NCBI GenBank assembly: GCA_965229715.1
Contig: CBDDJL010000004.1
Span: 124,001-188,000, forward strand
Direction: 5' to 3'
Origin: JAVJST01 sp965229715
Lineage (GTDB): Bacteria > Pseudomonadota > Alphaproteobacteria > Rhodospirillales > Casp-alpha2
Length of the DNA: 64,000 bases
Shown here: positions 26,140 to 34,677 of the stretch, piece after piece
Position numbering within the stretch: the stretch's first letter is position 1
How the letters are laid out: each line of letters begins with the position of its first letter
Made by a program: the position numbers and the translations under genes
The notes under the pieces: generated by a model
What the model was told of the DNA's origin: nothing
Seen by the model: only the letters and a program-made list of their open reading frames with translations
Databases searched by the model: none

Positions 26140-26596
26140 CGGCATCGTCTTTCGCGCCGCAACGCGCACCGATCTCGAAGCTATCGTCGATCTGCTGGCG
26201 GACGACTTTCTCGGTGAGACGCGCGAAAGCCCCGGAACGCCGCTGCATGCCGATTACACGGATGCCTTTTCCGCCATCGAGGCGGACCCGCATCAGATGC
26301 TGCTCGTCGCCGACAAAGACGGCGCGATTGTCGGCTGCCTGCAGATCACCATTATTCCAGGGTTTGCGCTTCGCGGCCTGCGGCGCGGCCAGATCGAAGG
26401 GGTTCGTGTCGCCACAAACGAACGCGGATCGGGGATCGGTCACGACATGTTGCAATGGGCGATCGAGGAATGCCGACGGCGTGACTGCGGTCTGGTGCAG
26501 TTGACCATGGACAAATCGCGGTCGGACGCACGCCGATTCTACGAAAGCCTCGGCTTCGTCGCTAGCCACGACGGCTTCAAACTGAAGTTCGGCTAA
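26132..26596 (+). CDS. GNAT-family N-acetyltransferase
   Basis: 154 residues with the GNAT core: FRAATRTDLEAIVDLL start, the acetyl-CoA-binding loop VATNERGSGIGHDMLQWA (R/Q-x-x-G-x-G/A type) and the final DARRFYESLGF motif. The substrate is unknown. It overlaps the cupin gene by eight bases (an ATG at 26126 is also in frame) and ends the MFS unit. Its stop is three bases from the GFA gene stop on the other strand. PaiA, the partner of PaiB in Bacillus, is also a GNAT; the pairing here is only suggestive. Confidence 0.87.
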   Translation: MTDGIVFRAATRTDLEAIVDLLADDFLGETRESPGTPLHADYTDAFSAIEADPHQMLLVADKDGAIVGCLQITIIPGFALRGLRRGQIEGVRVATNERGSGIGHDMLQWAIEECRRRDCGLVQLTMDKSRSDARRFYESLGFVASHDGFKLKFG

Positions 26597-26598
26597 GG

Positions 26599-27024
26599 TC
26601 AGGCCCAGACAACCGGCCGCAACGCAGCCTGTGACATCTGCGGCAAGCCGTCGTCAATGGTGTAGTAATCGCCGGCGCTTTCAGCATGAATATGCGAGAC
26701 CATCCTGAGTCCCGTCGGCTGATCGAGACTGCCGGCGAAGATCGAAACGTTGTCGTCATCGAAACGTTGCCAGAACAGGTGCGAACCGCACGATGAACAG
26801 AATGCCCGCTGTGCAACGTCGGACGAACGGAACCAGGTAATGCGATCCTCGCCCGTGACCCGGAGGCCCGCCAATTTCCCCTGAGTCGCGGCGACATGAT
26901 GTCCCGACGTCTTGCGGCATTGCCCGCAATGGCAAGCCACCACATCGCGCAACGGACCATCGATTTCATAGGTAACGGCGCCGCATAGGCAACCGCCGGA
27001 ATAGACCCTTTTGTCATCAGTCAT
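26599..27024 (-). CDS. GFA-family zinc protein
   Basis: 141 residues of the Gfa/CENP-V fold. Zinc-binding cysteines are seen as GGCLCGAV (12 and 14), CHCGQC (31-36) and CSSCG (near 75-79). The family is named after a glutathione-dependent formaldehyde-activating enzyme, but most members have no proven activity and spontaneous formaldehyde adduct formation has been argued. It overlaps the cyclase gene stop by eight bases, so it is probably translated after it on the same message. Confidence 0.85.
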   Translation of the reverse strand: MTDDKRVYSGGCLCGAVTYEIDGPLRDVVACHCGQCRKTSGHHVAATQGKLAGLRVTGEDRITWFRSSDVAQRAFCSSCGSHLFWQRFDDDNVSIFAGSLDQPTGLRMVSHIHAESAGDYYTIDDGLPQMSQAALRPVVWA

Positions 27025-28393
27025 CGTGCTTCGCCTCTGTATCGAAGGTATAGAGATCGAGGGCCCCGGCATTGCCGCGAATTTCGTGCGCGCCGAGTGA
27101 ACGGCAGCGAAACCGATCGACCGCGGTTTCATAGGTTGCGTCGCTGAACAGGACGCGGGTACCGAGGGTTTTATTCATTTGCTCGAGCCGGGCGGCAACG
27201 TTCACGCAGTTGCCATGAACCGTATAGGAAAGCCGGTCCGAACTGCCGACAGCGCCGGCGGCAAGCTCGCCGGTATGAACGCCAATTCGAACATCGATGC
27301 GTTCGCCCTCGAAGTCGGTTGAGTCGACCATTTCGAGAAGTTCCTGGGCCGCCGCGAGCGCATTGCACGCATGATCGTCATCGATGACGGGCACATTGAA
27401 ACTCGCCAGAATGGCATCGCCCTGGAACTGATTGATCGTGCCGCCATTCGCCGTGATGATGCGGCCGGCAGCATCGAAGTAGGCGTTGAGGATGCGGAGC
27501 AGCCGGTCGGCGTCGACCCGCTCGCCGAGCGCCGTGAATCCGGCAATGTCGACGAACAATACCGTCGCGACGCGTTTTTCGGGGATCAATCGCCCCCGAT
27601 CCGCAACAATCGCCGCGGCAACGGCGTCGGGGACGTACTTGCCGAACGTCTCGCGAATGAATTGCCGTTCGGCGCGGGCTTGCTCGCGGCCCGCTTCTGC
27701 CCGTAACAGCCGCGTAACCTGGGCGCGTGATCGCTTGACCAGGCCGGCAACGAGCAACGCCGTCAACACCATGAAGATGATCTCGGCATTGCGGCCGGCG
27801 ATATCGAAGAAGTTCGGGTGACCGTACATGGCGATAACGTCGCCCCGCGTCGGCGACGGCGGCATATCCGCCCACGTGACCGTGTCCGGTTGCCAGTAGA
27901 CCCGATAGGACTGATAGGCCCAGGCGGCGGCGCAAGTGATGCCTGCCGTCAATGCGATGCGCGGTTTGTAGGTGTAACCGACGCTGACGATGTAGACGAT
28001 GATGACCGCGAAGAATCCGTCGCGGAACGGCTGTTGCTCCGGCAGATTGAAACCGGAGAACGGGTTGGGCGACGATATCGCAACCGCCAGTGCGATCGAA
28101 TCGACAGCGATGATGACGAGCCTCAGCGTCATCCACTGCGGCCGGCGAACGGCGACCCAGACCTGGACGGCCAGGGTCGCCGTGAAAAGCGCGGAAAAGA
28201 TCAGCGGCCACAAGACGCTCGGAATTCCGAACACGAAAAGGGAATAAATCGTCATGACGACGATGAGCAGCCCTTTTCCCGATAGGGCCAATCGGGTGCC
28301 ATGCCACTCCTCTGCTTTGAGCAGATCCTCGGCATGGCCGGGACCAGGCCCGGCTATTCCAGCGCTATCGCCGGGCCTGATTTCGTCGTTCAT
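27017..28393 (-). CDS. Membrane-bound class III adenylate/guanylate cyclase
   Basis: 458 residues. Roughly six hydrophobic helices (about 40-240) precede a short linker (FGKYVPDAVAAAI) and a class III cyclase domain at about 260-440. The two metal-binding aspartates are present: FVDIAGF and GDAIL. The residue that usually reads Lys before the second Asp (K-F-x-G-D) is Gln (NQFQGD), seen in many bacterial members. The ATG at 28393 has GGAGG eight bases before it, so the longer frame is discarded. It would make cAMP or cGMP in response to a membrane signal. The Crp-type regulator at 0.6 kb is a possible receiver. Confidence 0.88.
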   Translation of the reverse strand: MNDEIRPGDSAGIAGPGPGHAEDLLKAEEWHGTRLALSGKGLLIVVMTIYSLFVFGIPSVLWPLIFSALFTATLAVQVWVAVRRPQWMTLRLVIIAVDSIALAVAISSPNPFSGFNLPEQQPFRDGFFAVIIVYIVSVGYTYKPRIALTAGITCAAAWAYQSYRVYWQPDTVTWADMPPSPTRGDVIAMYGHPNFFDIAGRNAEIIFMVLTALLVAGLVKRSRAQVTRLLRAEAGREQARAERQFIRETFGKYVPDAVAAAIVADRGRLIPEKRVATVLFVDIAGFTALGERVDADRLLRILNAYFDAAGRIITANGGTINQFQGDAILASFNVPVIDDDHACNALAAAQELLEMVDSTDFEGERIDVRIGVHTGELAAGAVGSSDRLSYTVHGNCVNVAARLEQMNKTLGTRVLFSDATYETAVDRFRCRSLGAHEIRGNAGALDLYTFDTEAKHDD

Positions 28394-28535
28394 TGGAAAC
28401 GCCTCCGCAAAGATACCGCTTCCATATGTTGGTGCCGGCACGAAGCGAGGCAAGGAAAATCCGGCGACCGACATCATGGCAAGAGAGCTTTGGATCATGT
28501 GTCGATCGCCGGATCGGGAAATCCAGCCGATACGG

Positions 28536-29342
28536 TTAAACCGCACCGAAAAACGCGAAGGCGCGAAGCTCGATACTGCGCCGCGGCCTCGCGTTCTCGC
28601 GCACATGCGGCAGCTCGAATGCCGAGTGCGGCACGAACCGCGCATTCACGGCGTGCGAGTCGTATCCTTTGATCAGCAGGATTTCGTCCGGCGACATGTC
28701 GGGGAAATAGAACCACTGATGATCGGGATTGTAGGCGAACTCGAGAATTTCACCGTTACGGTCGGGGTAGACCAGGTCAGTCGGAATGACATCGTCGTCG
28801 CCGATGCTCCGTGCATCCGCGACAGCGAGCGGCGTGGTCTCGACCGCATGACCAAGCGGCCGCCACGCATTGAGTTGCAGAAAGCGCCCCTTGAGCAGTT
28901 CCCGGCCACGCTCTCCGCCCATGATATCGAGGACGCGGCGGGGCGCGGAACGATCGGTGTAGTCGTTATGGACGTGTTGTACCGGCTTTCGCGTACCGTC
29001 GTCCGGCGCGTCTTCGAAACGTAGCGTATGATCGAAGATGACGACCTGCGATGCGCCTGTGGCGTTGGCAATCAACCCCGCGGTCTCAGGATAGTAGACA
29101 TCGAGAATGTGCCGCTCATCGGCGAAGTCGACGGCGCTGGTGGGCTTTCGAAGTAGCGTAAAGCCTTCGTCCTCTAGCCGGAAATCACGCCCGCCGGCAC
29201 GTCCGTCACGAATGACGACGCGATGCGGCTCATACTCGTGACTGCGTTTCAAGTCTTCACGATTACCGCCAATCCAAATAGCCGGCCGGGTGCCGTTATC
29301 ATGAAGATAATTCAAGTTTGTATTAATGTCCTGATCGAACAT
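28536..29342 (-). CDS. CmcJ/AsaB-like oxygenase-family protein
   Basis: 268 residues. The segments HVHNDYTDRS, RFLQLNAWRPL, QWFYFPDMSPDE, LIKGYDSH and the closing RRSIELRAFAFF fit the CmcJ/NvfI family. CmcJ takes part in cephamycin hydroxylation/methoxylation in Streptomyces and AsaB-type relatives occur in fungal gene clusters; the fold is thought to be a non-haem iron/2-oxoglutarate type. AGGAGG lies five bases before the ATG at 29342, a strong site. It is divergent from a LysR regulator across an AT-rich region, as expected for a regulated catabolic or biosynthetic gene. The substrate is unknown. Confidence 0.8.
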   Translation of the reverse strand: MFDQDINTNLNYLHDNGTRPAIWIGGNREDLKRSHEYEPHRVVIRDGRAGGRDFRLEDEGFTLLRKPTSAVDFADERHILDVYYPETAGLIANATGASQVVIFDHTLRFEDAPDDGTRKPVQHVHNDYTDRSAPRRVLDIMGGERGRELLKGRFLQLNAWRPLGHAVETTPLAVADARSIGDDDVIPTDLVYPDRNGEILEFAYNPDHQWFYFPDMSPDEILLIKGYDSHAVNARFVPHSAFELPHVRENARPRRSIELRAFAFFGAV

Positions 29343-29446
29343 GTCGACCTCCTGAATGTTAAACGCCTTCCACAAACCCCTTGGAAGGCTGGATTGAGGA
29401 GATCATCCCCTGCCATGCCTTGTCCGACAAACGAGAAGTCTTGTTC

Positions 29447-29462
29447 AATTAATAAATTAATT
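29447..29462. promoter_or_regulatory. AT-rich dyad between the CmcJ-like and LysR genes
   Basis: AATTAAT and ATTAATT are perfect inverted repeats around AA. They lie 14 bases before the LysR start and about 105 bases before the CmcJ-like start, inside a run with almost no G or C in this GC-rich genome. This is a natural place for a LysR operator and for promoter melting. Confidence 0.45.
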
Positions 29463-29475
29463 TTAATAATAGTGA

Positions 29476-30402
29476 ATGGTATCACCGCATCTTCCGCTGA
29501 ACGCGCTGCGGGCTTTCGAGGCCGTCGCCCGGCATATGAGCTTCAAGAAGGCTGCCGACGAGCTCAGCGTTACCCCGGCGGCGGTCAGTCACGCCGTCAA
29601 GACGCTTGAAGAATCCATCGGAGTCACGCTGTTCGAGCGGACAACCCGGGCGATCCGCCTGACGCCGGCGGCGGAACGCGCTCTCACGCCACTTCGTAAC
29701 GGCTTCGATGCGCTACACGATGCCATGGCAGCGCTGCAGCAACGACGCAACGAAAACCAGTTGACGGTCAGTGTAACCGGATCGTTCGCCTACCGCTGGC
29801 TCCTGCCGCGACTCGAACGGTTCCGCCAGGCGCATCCCCGCTTCGACGTCAGAATCGATGCGACGAATGCGTTCGCGGAGTTTCATTCCGGCGACATCGA
29901 CATCGCCCTTCGCTTCGGGCGAGGGCATTACGGAGACGACCTGGTCTGCGAAAAACTGATGCAGGACACTGCTTTTCCGGTCGCAGCGCCCGCCCTTCTG
30001 GAGAACAGTCCAGTCTTGAAGAAACCAGCCGACGTGCAACATTACAAACTGCTGCACGTCAACTGGACCATGGAGCCGGGCGAGGAACCGAGCTGGAGAA
30101 AGTGGCTTGCCTTTGCGGACGCCCGAGCCGACGTCGATGTCGAACGGGGGCTCAGCTTTACCATGGACGACATGGCGATCCTGACGGCAATCGACGGCAT
30201 GGGGCTCGCCATTGCCATGACCGCCTTCGTCGCCGACGACATCGCCGCCGGCAGGCTCGTCAAACCTTTCGGCAACCGATTCGAGATGCCGGTGTCGTTC
30301 AAACACTTCCTGGTCTACCCGAAGGCGTCGCGGCGCTTGGCCAAGGTCAAAGCCTTCCGAAACTGGATTCGCGGTGAAATCGCGGCGATGCCGACGGTTT
30401 AA
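29476..30402 (+). CDS. LysR-family transcription regulator (GcvA/AmpR branch)
   Basis: 308 residues. The winged helix-turn-helix is at about 8-66 (LPLNALRAFEAVARHMSFKKAADELSVTPAAVSHAVKTLEE), with a TRAIRLTPA segment typical of the GcvA/AmpR branch. The effector domain follows from about 95. It is divergent from the CmcJ-like gene, so it most likely controls that gene and itself. No strong ribosome site is seen before the ATG. Its stop overlaps the flavin-reductase stop in TTAA. Confidence 0.9.
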   Translation: MVSPHLPLNALRAFEAVARHMSFKKAADELSVTPAAVSHAVKTLEESIGVTLFERTTRAIRLTPAAERALTPLRNGFDALHDAMAALQQRRNENQLTVSVTGSFAYRWLLPRLERFRQAHPRFDVRIDATNAFAEFHSGDIDIALRFGRGHYGDDLVCEKLMQDTAFPVAAPALLENSPVLKKPADVQHYKLLHVNWTMEPGEEPSWRKWLAFADARADVDVERGLSFTMDDMAILTAIDGMGLAIAMTAFVADDIAAGRLVKPFGNRFEMPVSFKHFLVYPKASRRLAKVKAFRNWIRGEIAAMPTV

Positions 30403-31037
30403 TCGGCGTCGCCCTGCGAGAGCGGCCAGGGCGGCCGGTGCATGGTGAAAACATCGGTCACCACCGTGTAGTCCATGTAGCCGAGGCGCGCGACGGGCTT
30501 CAACTTTTCCATGTCGACGAGGCCATCCGTGAGCACCGCATCGTCGATATGGATACCGACGACATGGCCAACGGTCAGCCGGTTGACGACATCCGGCGAC
30601 GACGTTTCAAGCTCGACGATCTGCGACAAGCGGCATTCGAGATGTGCGGGGCTGGCAGCGACGCGCGGCGGCGCAACAAGCGCCGACGGTGCCTTCTCAA
30701 GCCCAACGGCCTCGAATTCGTCGACATTCCGCGGCGCCGGCGTCGAGCTTTCGTTCATGTGCGTGCGTAACGCCCATGTCGCAAGATTAACGACGAACTC
30801 GCCGGTCGCCTCGATGTTGGCAACCGTATCCTTGAGCCCGCCCTCGGCATGCGACCCACTGCCGGCGAACATCACCTGCGGCGGCTGGTAGGCGACCGCG
30901 TTGAAGAACGAATAAGGTGCGAGGTTGGGCACGCCCGTGGAACTCAGGGTCGATATCCAGCCAATCGGACGGGGCACGACGAGCGCGTTGAACGGGCTGT
31001 GCGGCAGACCGTGCGGCTGATCGGTATCGAAAAACAT
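30399..31037 (-). CDS. Flavin-reductase-domain protein
   Basis: 212 residues with the split-barrel FMN-binding fold of flavin reductases: LVVPRPIGWISTLSSTGVPNLAPYSFFNAVAYQPPQVMF (about 20-58), then a FVVNLAT segment. Such proteins bind FMN and often supply reduced flavin or act as isoflavone- or nitroalkane-like reductases. The start at 31037 is chosen because the fold begins there. It begins ten bases after the amidinotransferase stop, so both are probably in one transcript. Confidence 0.85.
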   Translation of the reverse strand: MFFDTDQPHGLPHSPFNALVVPRPIGWISTLSSTGVPNLAPYSFFNAVAYQPPQVMFAGSGSHAEGGLKDTVANIEATGEFVVNLATWALRTHMNESSTPAPRNVDEFEAVGLEKAPSALVAPPRVAASPAHLECRLSQIVELETSSPDVVNRLTVGHVVGIHIDDAVLTDGLVDMEKLKPVARLGYMDYTVVTDVFTMHRPPWPLSQGDAD

Positions 31038-31047
31038 ATGCCCGCGA

Positions 31048-32016
31048 TCAAGCGGCCTCGCGCCTGAGCGCCTGACACATGCAATGCACGCCGCCACCGG
31101 CCGCCATGATCATGCCCATGTCGGGATCGTAGACCTCGAAACCCTCGGCCCGCAGTTTGGCAATCAGATCCTTGCTCGACGCCGGTGCCAGAACCCGCTC
31201 TCCCCCAAGCGAGACGACATTGCAGCCGAGCGCCATGGTATCGCGGAAGCTGACGTCGATGAACCGAATACCCTTCGATTTCAGCCAGTCCTGGACATGG
31301 TCGGGTGTGGTGTCGACGCAGACGGCTGCCAGCTTCGGCGCAAGCATGCAGACCATGAGATCGATATGCACGTAGAAGCCGTCGATCGGCGCGAAGTGAA
31401 CTTCCCAACCCTCGGCCTCGACCCACGCGGCGATCTGCTCGGCCGCGACCTGTTCGCCGCGCAGACCGGTGTACCCGATCAGCACCGCGCCGGGCTCGAT
31501 AATATTGAAGTCGCCACCCTCGAAACAGCCGGCGGATACCATGTCGTAAACCGGAATTCCTGCTTCCAGATAGAACCGCAACGACGACGCATATTCGCCC
31601 CGGCGGCGCGGATTGGCGAGTTGGGTGACGACCGCTCCCCATGGCGTCATGAACGACGAATCGCGGGCGAAGATCTGATAGGGCAGCTCTTCCATCGGCG
31701 GATGCTGGTGCACCGTGACACCGGCCTGTTCATAGGCATCGACCATTTCGCGGTGCTGGCGCATGGCGACCTGTTTATCGAAGACCAGTCCGTCGCGTTC
31801 GGATTGCCGGCACAGCGCACTGTATTGGGCATTCTCTGCCATCATCCAGCGGAACGTTTCGGCCGGGCCCAACAACACGTCCTTGAGCAGGCCGTACTCG
31901 CTCTCGATTCCCCAAGGAAGGCCCTGCTCCTGCAGCGTCGGCGTTGCGCCGCCGCTCTTGCGGGCGCGCAGTGGCACGCCAACCGTGCCCGCTGCTGCGT
32001 TGTCGTTGATCGGCAT
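31048..32016 (-). CDS. Amidinotransferase/dimethylarginine-hydrolase family protein
   Basis: 322 residues with the guanidino-group modifying pentein fold. Key residues are in place: RD at 118-119, EGGDF at 166-170, the catalytic His H218 and the nucleophile Cys C312 near the end (GGGVHCMC). Members include glycine amidinotransferases and arginine or dimethylarginine hydrolases; the length and the ending favour a hydrolase such as DDAH or arginine deiminase-like. GGAGGG eight bases before the ATG supports this start. The flavin reductase follows in the same transcript. Confidence 0.85.
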   Translation of the reverse strand: MPINDNAAAGTVGVPLRARKSGGATPTLQEQGLPWGIESEYGLLKDVLLGPAETFRWMMAENAQYSALCRQSERDGLVFDKQVAMRQHREMVDAYEQAGVTVHQHPPMEELPYQIFARDSSFMTPWGAVVTQLANPRRRGEYASSLRFYLEAGIPVYDMVSAGCFEGGDFNIIEPGAVLIGYTGLRGEQVAAEQIAAWVEAEGWEVHFAPIDGFYVHIDLMVCMLAPKLAAVCVDTTPDHVQDWLKSKGIRFIDVSFRDTMALGCNVVSLGGERVLAPASSKDLIAKLRAEGFEVYDPDMGMIMAAGGGVHCMCQALRREAA

Positions 32017-32228
32017 GGTTCCGGCCCTCCGTTTGCACCTGATGTCCGAGCTACAATAGCGGTTTTGCCGACCTCTGAAATAACCCGTTTGACATATGCC
32101 GACGCGCGGATCGCGAACAACCATCCCCCGTAATTGACGGCAGGCGGAATATGATGTTGCCTTGTGGTTCGAAGCCCATATCAAGGACCCTGAGCTAAGG
32201 GGTCGGAGGGGATTGCGCGGGCGGCACG

Positions 32229-32840
32229 ATGCAAACGGCATACAATCTGGAAAACCTTCAGGTACTGATTGTCGAAGACAATAAGTACATGCAGTTGTTG
32301 CTGCAGAACATTCTCCGAATGTTCCGGATTCGCCGCGTTCGAACCGCCGGCGACGGCGCCGACGGATTGCAGGAGCTCAAGAACTTCAATCCCGACATCA
32401 TCATCTGCGACTGGAACATGGGCGTGCTCGACGGACTGGAGTTCACCCGCCTGGTTCGAACCAGCGTCGACAGCAACAATCCGTATGTCCCGATCATTAT
32501 GCTGAGCGGCTATACGGAAGCCTATCGCATCTTTGAGGCGCGCGATGCCGGCATGACGGAATACCTGGCGAAGCCGGTTTCTGCAGCGCTGTTGTACGAC
32601 CGCATTTGTCAGATCGTCGAGAGGCCGCGCCAGTTCGTCAAGACCAAGGGATTCTTCGGGCCGGATCGCCGGCGCTCGAAACCGACGCCGCAAACCAACA
32701 AAGGCCGTCGCAAGGGCGATACAGATGCCGACGGTGCGGATGACAACGCTACAGGTGACGATGAAGCCACGGCCGAGGCCGAAGCGGACGCCGCAGCAGA
32801 CGAGTCGAAGGACGGCCAGGCGGACAACGGCGAAAGCTAG
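32229..32840 (+). CDS. Response regulator with an acidic, disordered tail
   Basis: 203 residues. The receiver domain spans about 8-135, with the acidic pair E16-D17, phosphoacceptor D61, switch S93 and lysine K115. A basic linker (FFGPDRRRSK, about 147-156) precedes a highly acidic, Asp/Ala/Glu-rich tail (about 170-203) with no fold. No DNA-binding output domain is present. No histidine kinase is near. The FFGPDRRR-type linker is seen in CheY-like proteins of related bacteria. The function of the tail is unknown. Confidence 0.8.
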   Translation: MQTAYNLENLQVLIVEDNKYMQLLLQNILRMFRIRRVRTAGDGADGLQELKNFNPDIIICDWNMGVLDGLEFTRLVRTSVDSNNPYVPIIMLSGYTEAYRIFEARDAGMTEYLAKPVSAALLYDRICQIVERPRQFVKTKGFFGPDRRRSKPTPQTNKGRRKGDTDADGADDNATGDDEATAEAEADAAADESKDGQADNGES

Positions 32841-32949
32841 GGTCATGACCCCTGAGCAGATTCCCGCGTTTCGACGGAATCACGGTTCGCTTCAGTCGAA
32901 ACGCAATTCGGCCCAATGACCTGACCGTTGCGGAAAGCCCCGGCAAGCA

Positions 32950-32979
32950 AAACGGCCGCAACAAATGTTGCGGCCGTTT
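32950..32979. terminator. Bidirectional terminator between response regulator and ABC genes
   Basis: A perfect 14-pair stem (AAACGGCCGCAACA with TGTTGCGGCCGTTT) around an AA loop. It lies between the convergent response-regulator and ABC genes. The ends of the stem are AT-rich but only short T-runs follow, so it may stop transcription from both sides less strongly than a classical terminator. Confidence 0.75.
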
Positions 32980-33000
32980 GATTGAGCGCCGATTGGAACG

Positions 33001-34665
33001 TCAGTCGCCGGCCTCGGCCATTGCGGCTTCGCCGATGTTATCCACGCCCCGCTCCTCGACCACGCGTGTCAGCCAGTCCGGATCCATTTCCGGAACAGAC
33101 GACAGCAACAGGTCAGTATAGGGATGATGCGGCGGGGTGAACATCTCTTCCTTCGGTCCCGCCTCGATGACCTTGCCCTGCTGCATCACGACGACCTCGT
33201 CGGCGATCGAACGAACGGTCGCCAGATCGTGGGTGATGAACATGTAGGCCAGGTTCAGTTCTTTCTGCAACCGGTCGAGCAACCGCAGGATGCCCTCCGC
33301 CACCAGCTGATCGAGGGCACTCGTCACCTCGTCGCAAATGATGAACGTCGGATCTGCTGCCAGCGCCCGGGCGATTCCGATACGCTGCTTCTGACCGCCC
33401 GACAATTCCGGCGGATAACGGTTGTAGTACTGCGAGGGTTCAAGCTCGATCAGGTCGAGCAGTTCGTCGACCCGGGTCTTCAGCTCACCGCCCTTCAGGT
33501 CGCCGTAGAACGCCGCCGGCCGGCCGATGATGTCGCAGATGCGCACCTTCGGGTTCAGCGCCGTATCCGCCATCTGATAAATCATCTGCGCCTGGCGCAA
33601 CTGATCCTTCGTGCGGTTGCGGTAATCCGGCGGCAACTCCTCGCCCTTGAACTTGATGACGCCCTTCGACGGCGGCAACAGGCCCGTGATGCAGCGTGCC
33701 GTCGTCGACTTGCCGGAACCCGACTCGCCGACCACGGCGACCGTCATGCCCGCATAGACGTCGAACGAGACATCATCGAGAATCTTAACCGAACCGGTGT
33801 AGGACGCATCGATGTTCTCGACCGAAACGACCGGCGGCTCGCCGGTGTTCGGACGTGACTTCTGATCCCGCTTGAAGCTGCGCACCGCCCAGAGTGACTT
33901 TGTGTAGTCCTCTTTCGGGCTCTCGAGCATCGATTTGGTATCAGCCTCCTCGACCTCGTTGCCCTTGAGCAGCACCTTGATCGTATCGGCCATCTGCGCC
34001 ACGACCGCAAGGTCGTGGGTGATGTAGATCGCCGCCGTGTTGTACTGCTCGACAATATCGCGAATGGCGAGCAGCACCTCGATCTGGGTCGTCACGTCGA
34101 GCGCGGTCGTCGGCTCGTCGAAGATGATCAGATCGGGCCGGCACGACATGGCCATGGCGGTCATGGCGCGTTGCAGCTGACCGCCCGAAACCTGGTGCGG
34201 ATAACGGAATCCGATTTCCTTCGGGTTCGGCAGCCGCAGACGCTCATAGAGCTCCATGGCGTCTTCCTGGCTTTCGACCCGCTTCCGGATCCGGTAGTGC
34301 GTCGGCGTTTCGGTATGCTGATCGATCAGCTTATGCGCCGGATTGAACGACGCGGCCGCGGATTGCGCAACGTAGGCGATGCGCGAACCGCGAAGCGCCA
34401 CCCGATCGGCCTCCGGCGTCGTCGTCAGCTCCATGCCGTCGAACTCCACCGAGCCGCCGGAAATCCGGCACCCGTCGCGGGCGAAGCCCATGGCCGCGAG
34501 ACCAATGGTCGATTTTCCCGCACCAGACTCGCCGATCAGCCCCATGACCTCGCCGCGATGCAGCGTGAGGTCGACGCCATGGACAATTTCTATCCATTTT
34601 TCATCGGAATAGCCCTCGATACGGAGGCCTTCGATCTTGAGCAGTATGGTTTTGTCTTGAGACAT
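33001..34665 (-). CDS. Oligopeptide-type ABC transporter ATPase with two nucleotide-binding domains
   Basis: 554 residues that fuse the two ATPase subunits normally made separately in dipeptide (DppD/DppF) systems. The first domain has Walker A GESGAGKST (45-53), signature VSGGQ (159-163) and Walker B IIFDEPT (180-186). The second has GESGSGKST (313-321), signature LSGGQKQ (421-427) and IICDEVT (442-448). Both look competent. It is the last gene of the transporter unit. It ends next to a strong terminator. Confidence 0.92.
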   Translation of the reverse strand: MSQDKTILLKIEGLRIEGYSDEKWIEIVHGVDLTLHRGEVMGLIGESGAGKSTIGLAAMGFARDGCRISGGSVEFDGMELTTTPEADRVALRGSRIAYVAQSAAASFNPAHKLIDQHTETPTHYRIRKRVESQEDAMELYERLRLPNPKEIGFRYPHQVSGGQLQRAMTAMAMSCRPDLIIFDEPTTALDVTTQIEVLLAIRDIVEQYNTAAIYITHDLAVVAQMADTIKVLLKGNEVEEADTKSMLESPKEDYTKSLWAVRSFKRDQKSRPNTGEPPVVSVENIDASYTGSVKILDDVSFDVYAGMTVAVVGESGSGKSTTARCITGLLPPSKGVIKFKGEELPPDYRNRTKDQLRQAQMIYQMADTALNPKVRICDIIGRPAAFYGDLKGGELKTRVDELLDLIELEPSQYYNRYPPELSGGQKQRIGIARALAADPTFIICDEVTSALDQLVAEGILRLLDRLQKELNLAYMFITHDLATVRSIADEVVVMQQGKVIEAGPKEEMFTPPHHPYTDLLLSSVPEMDPDWLTRVVEERGVDNIGEAAMAEAGD

Positions 34666-34677
34666 CTCTGCTCCTCC

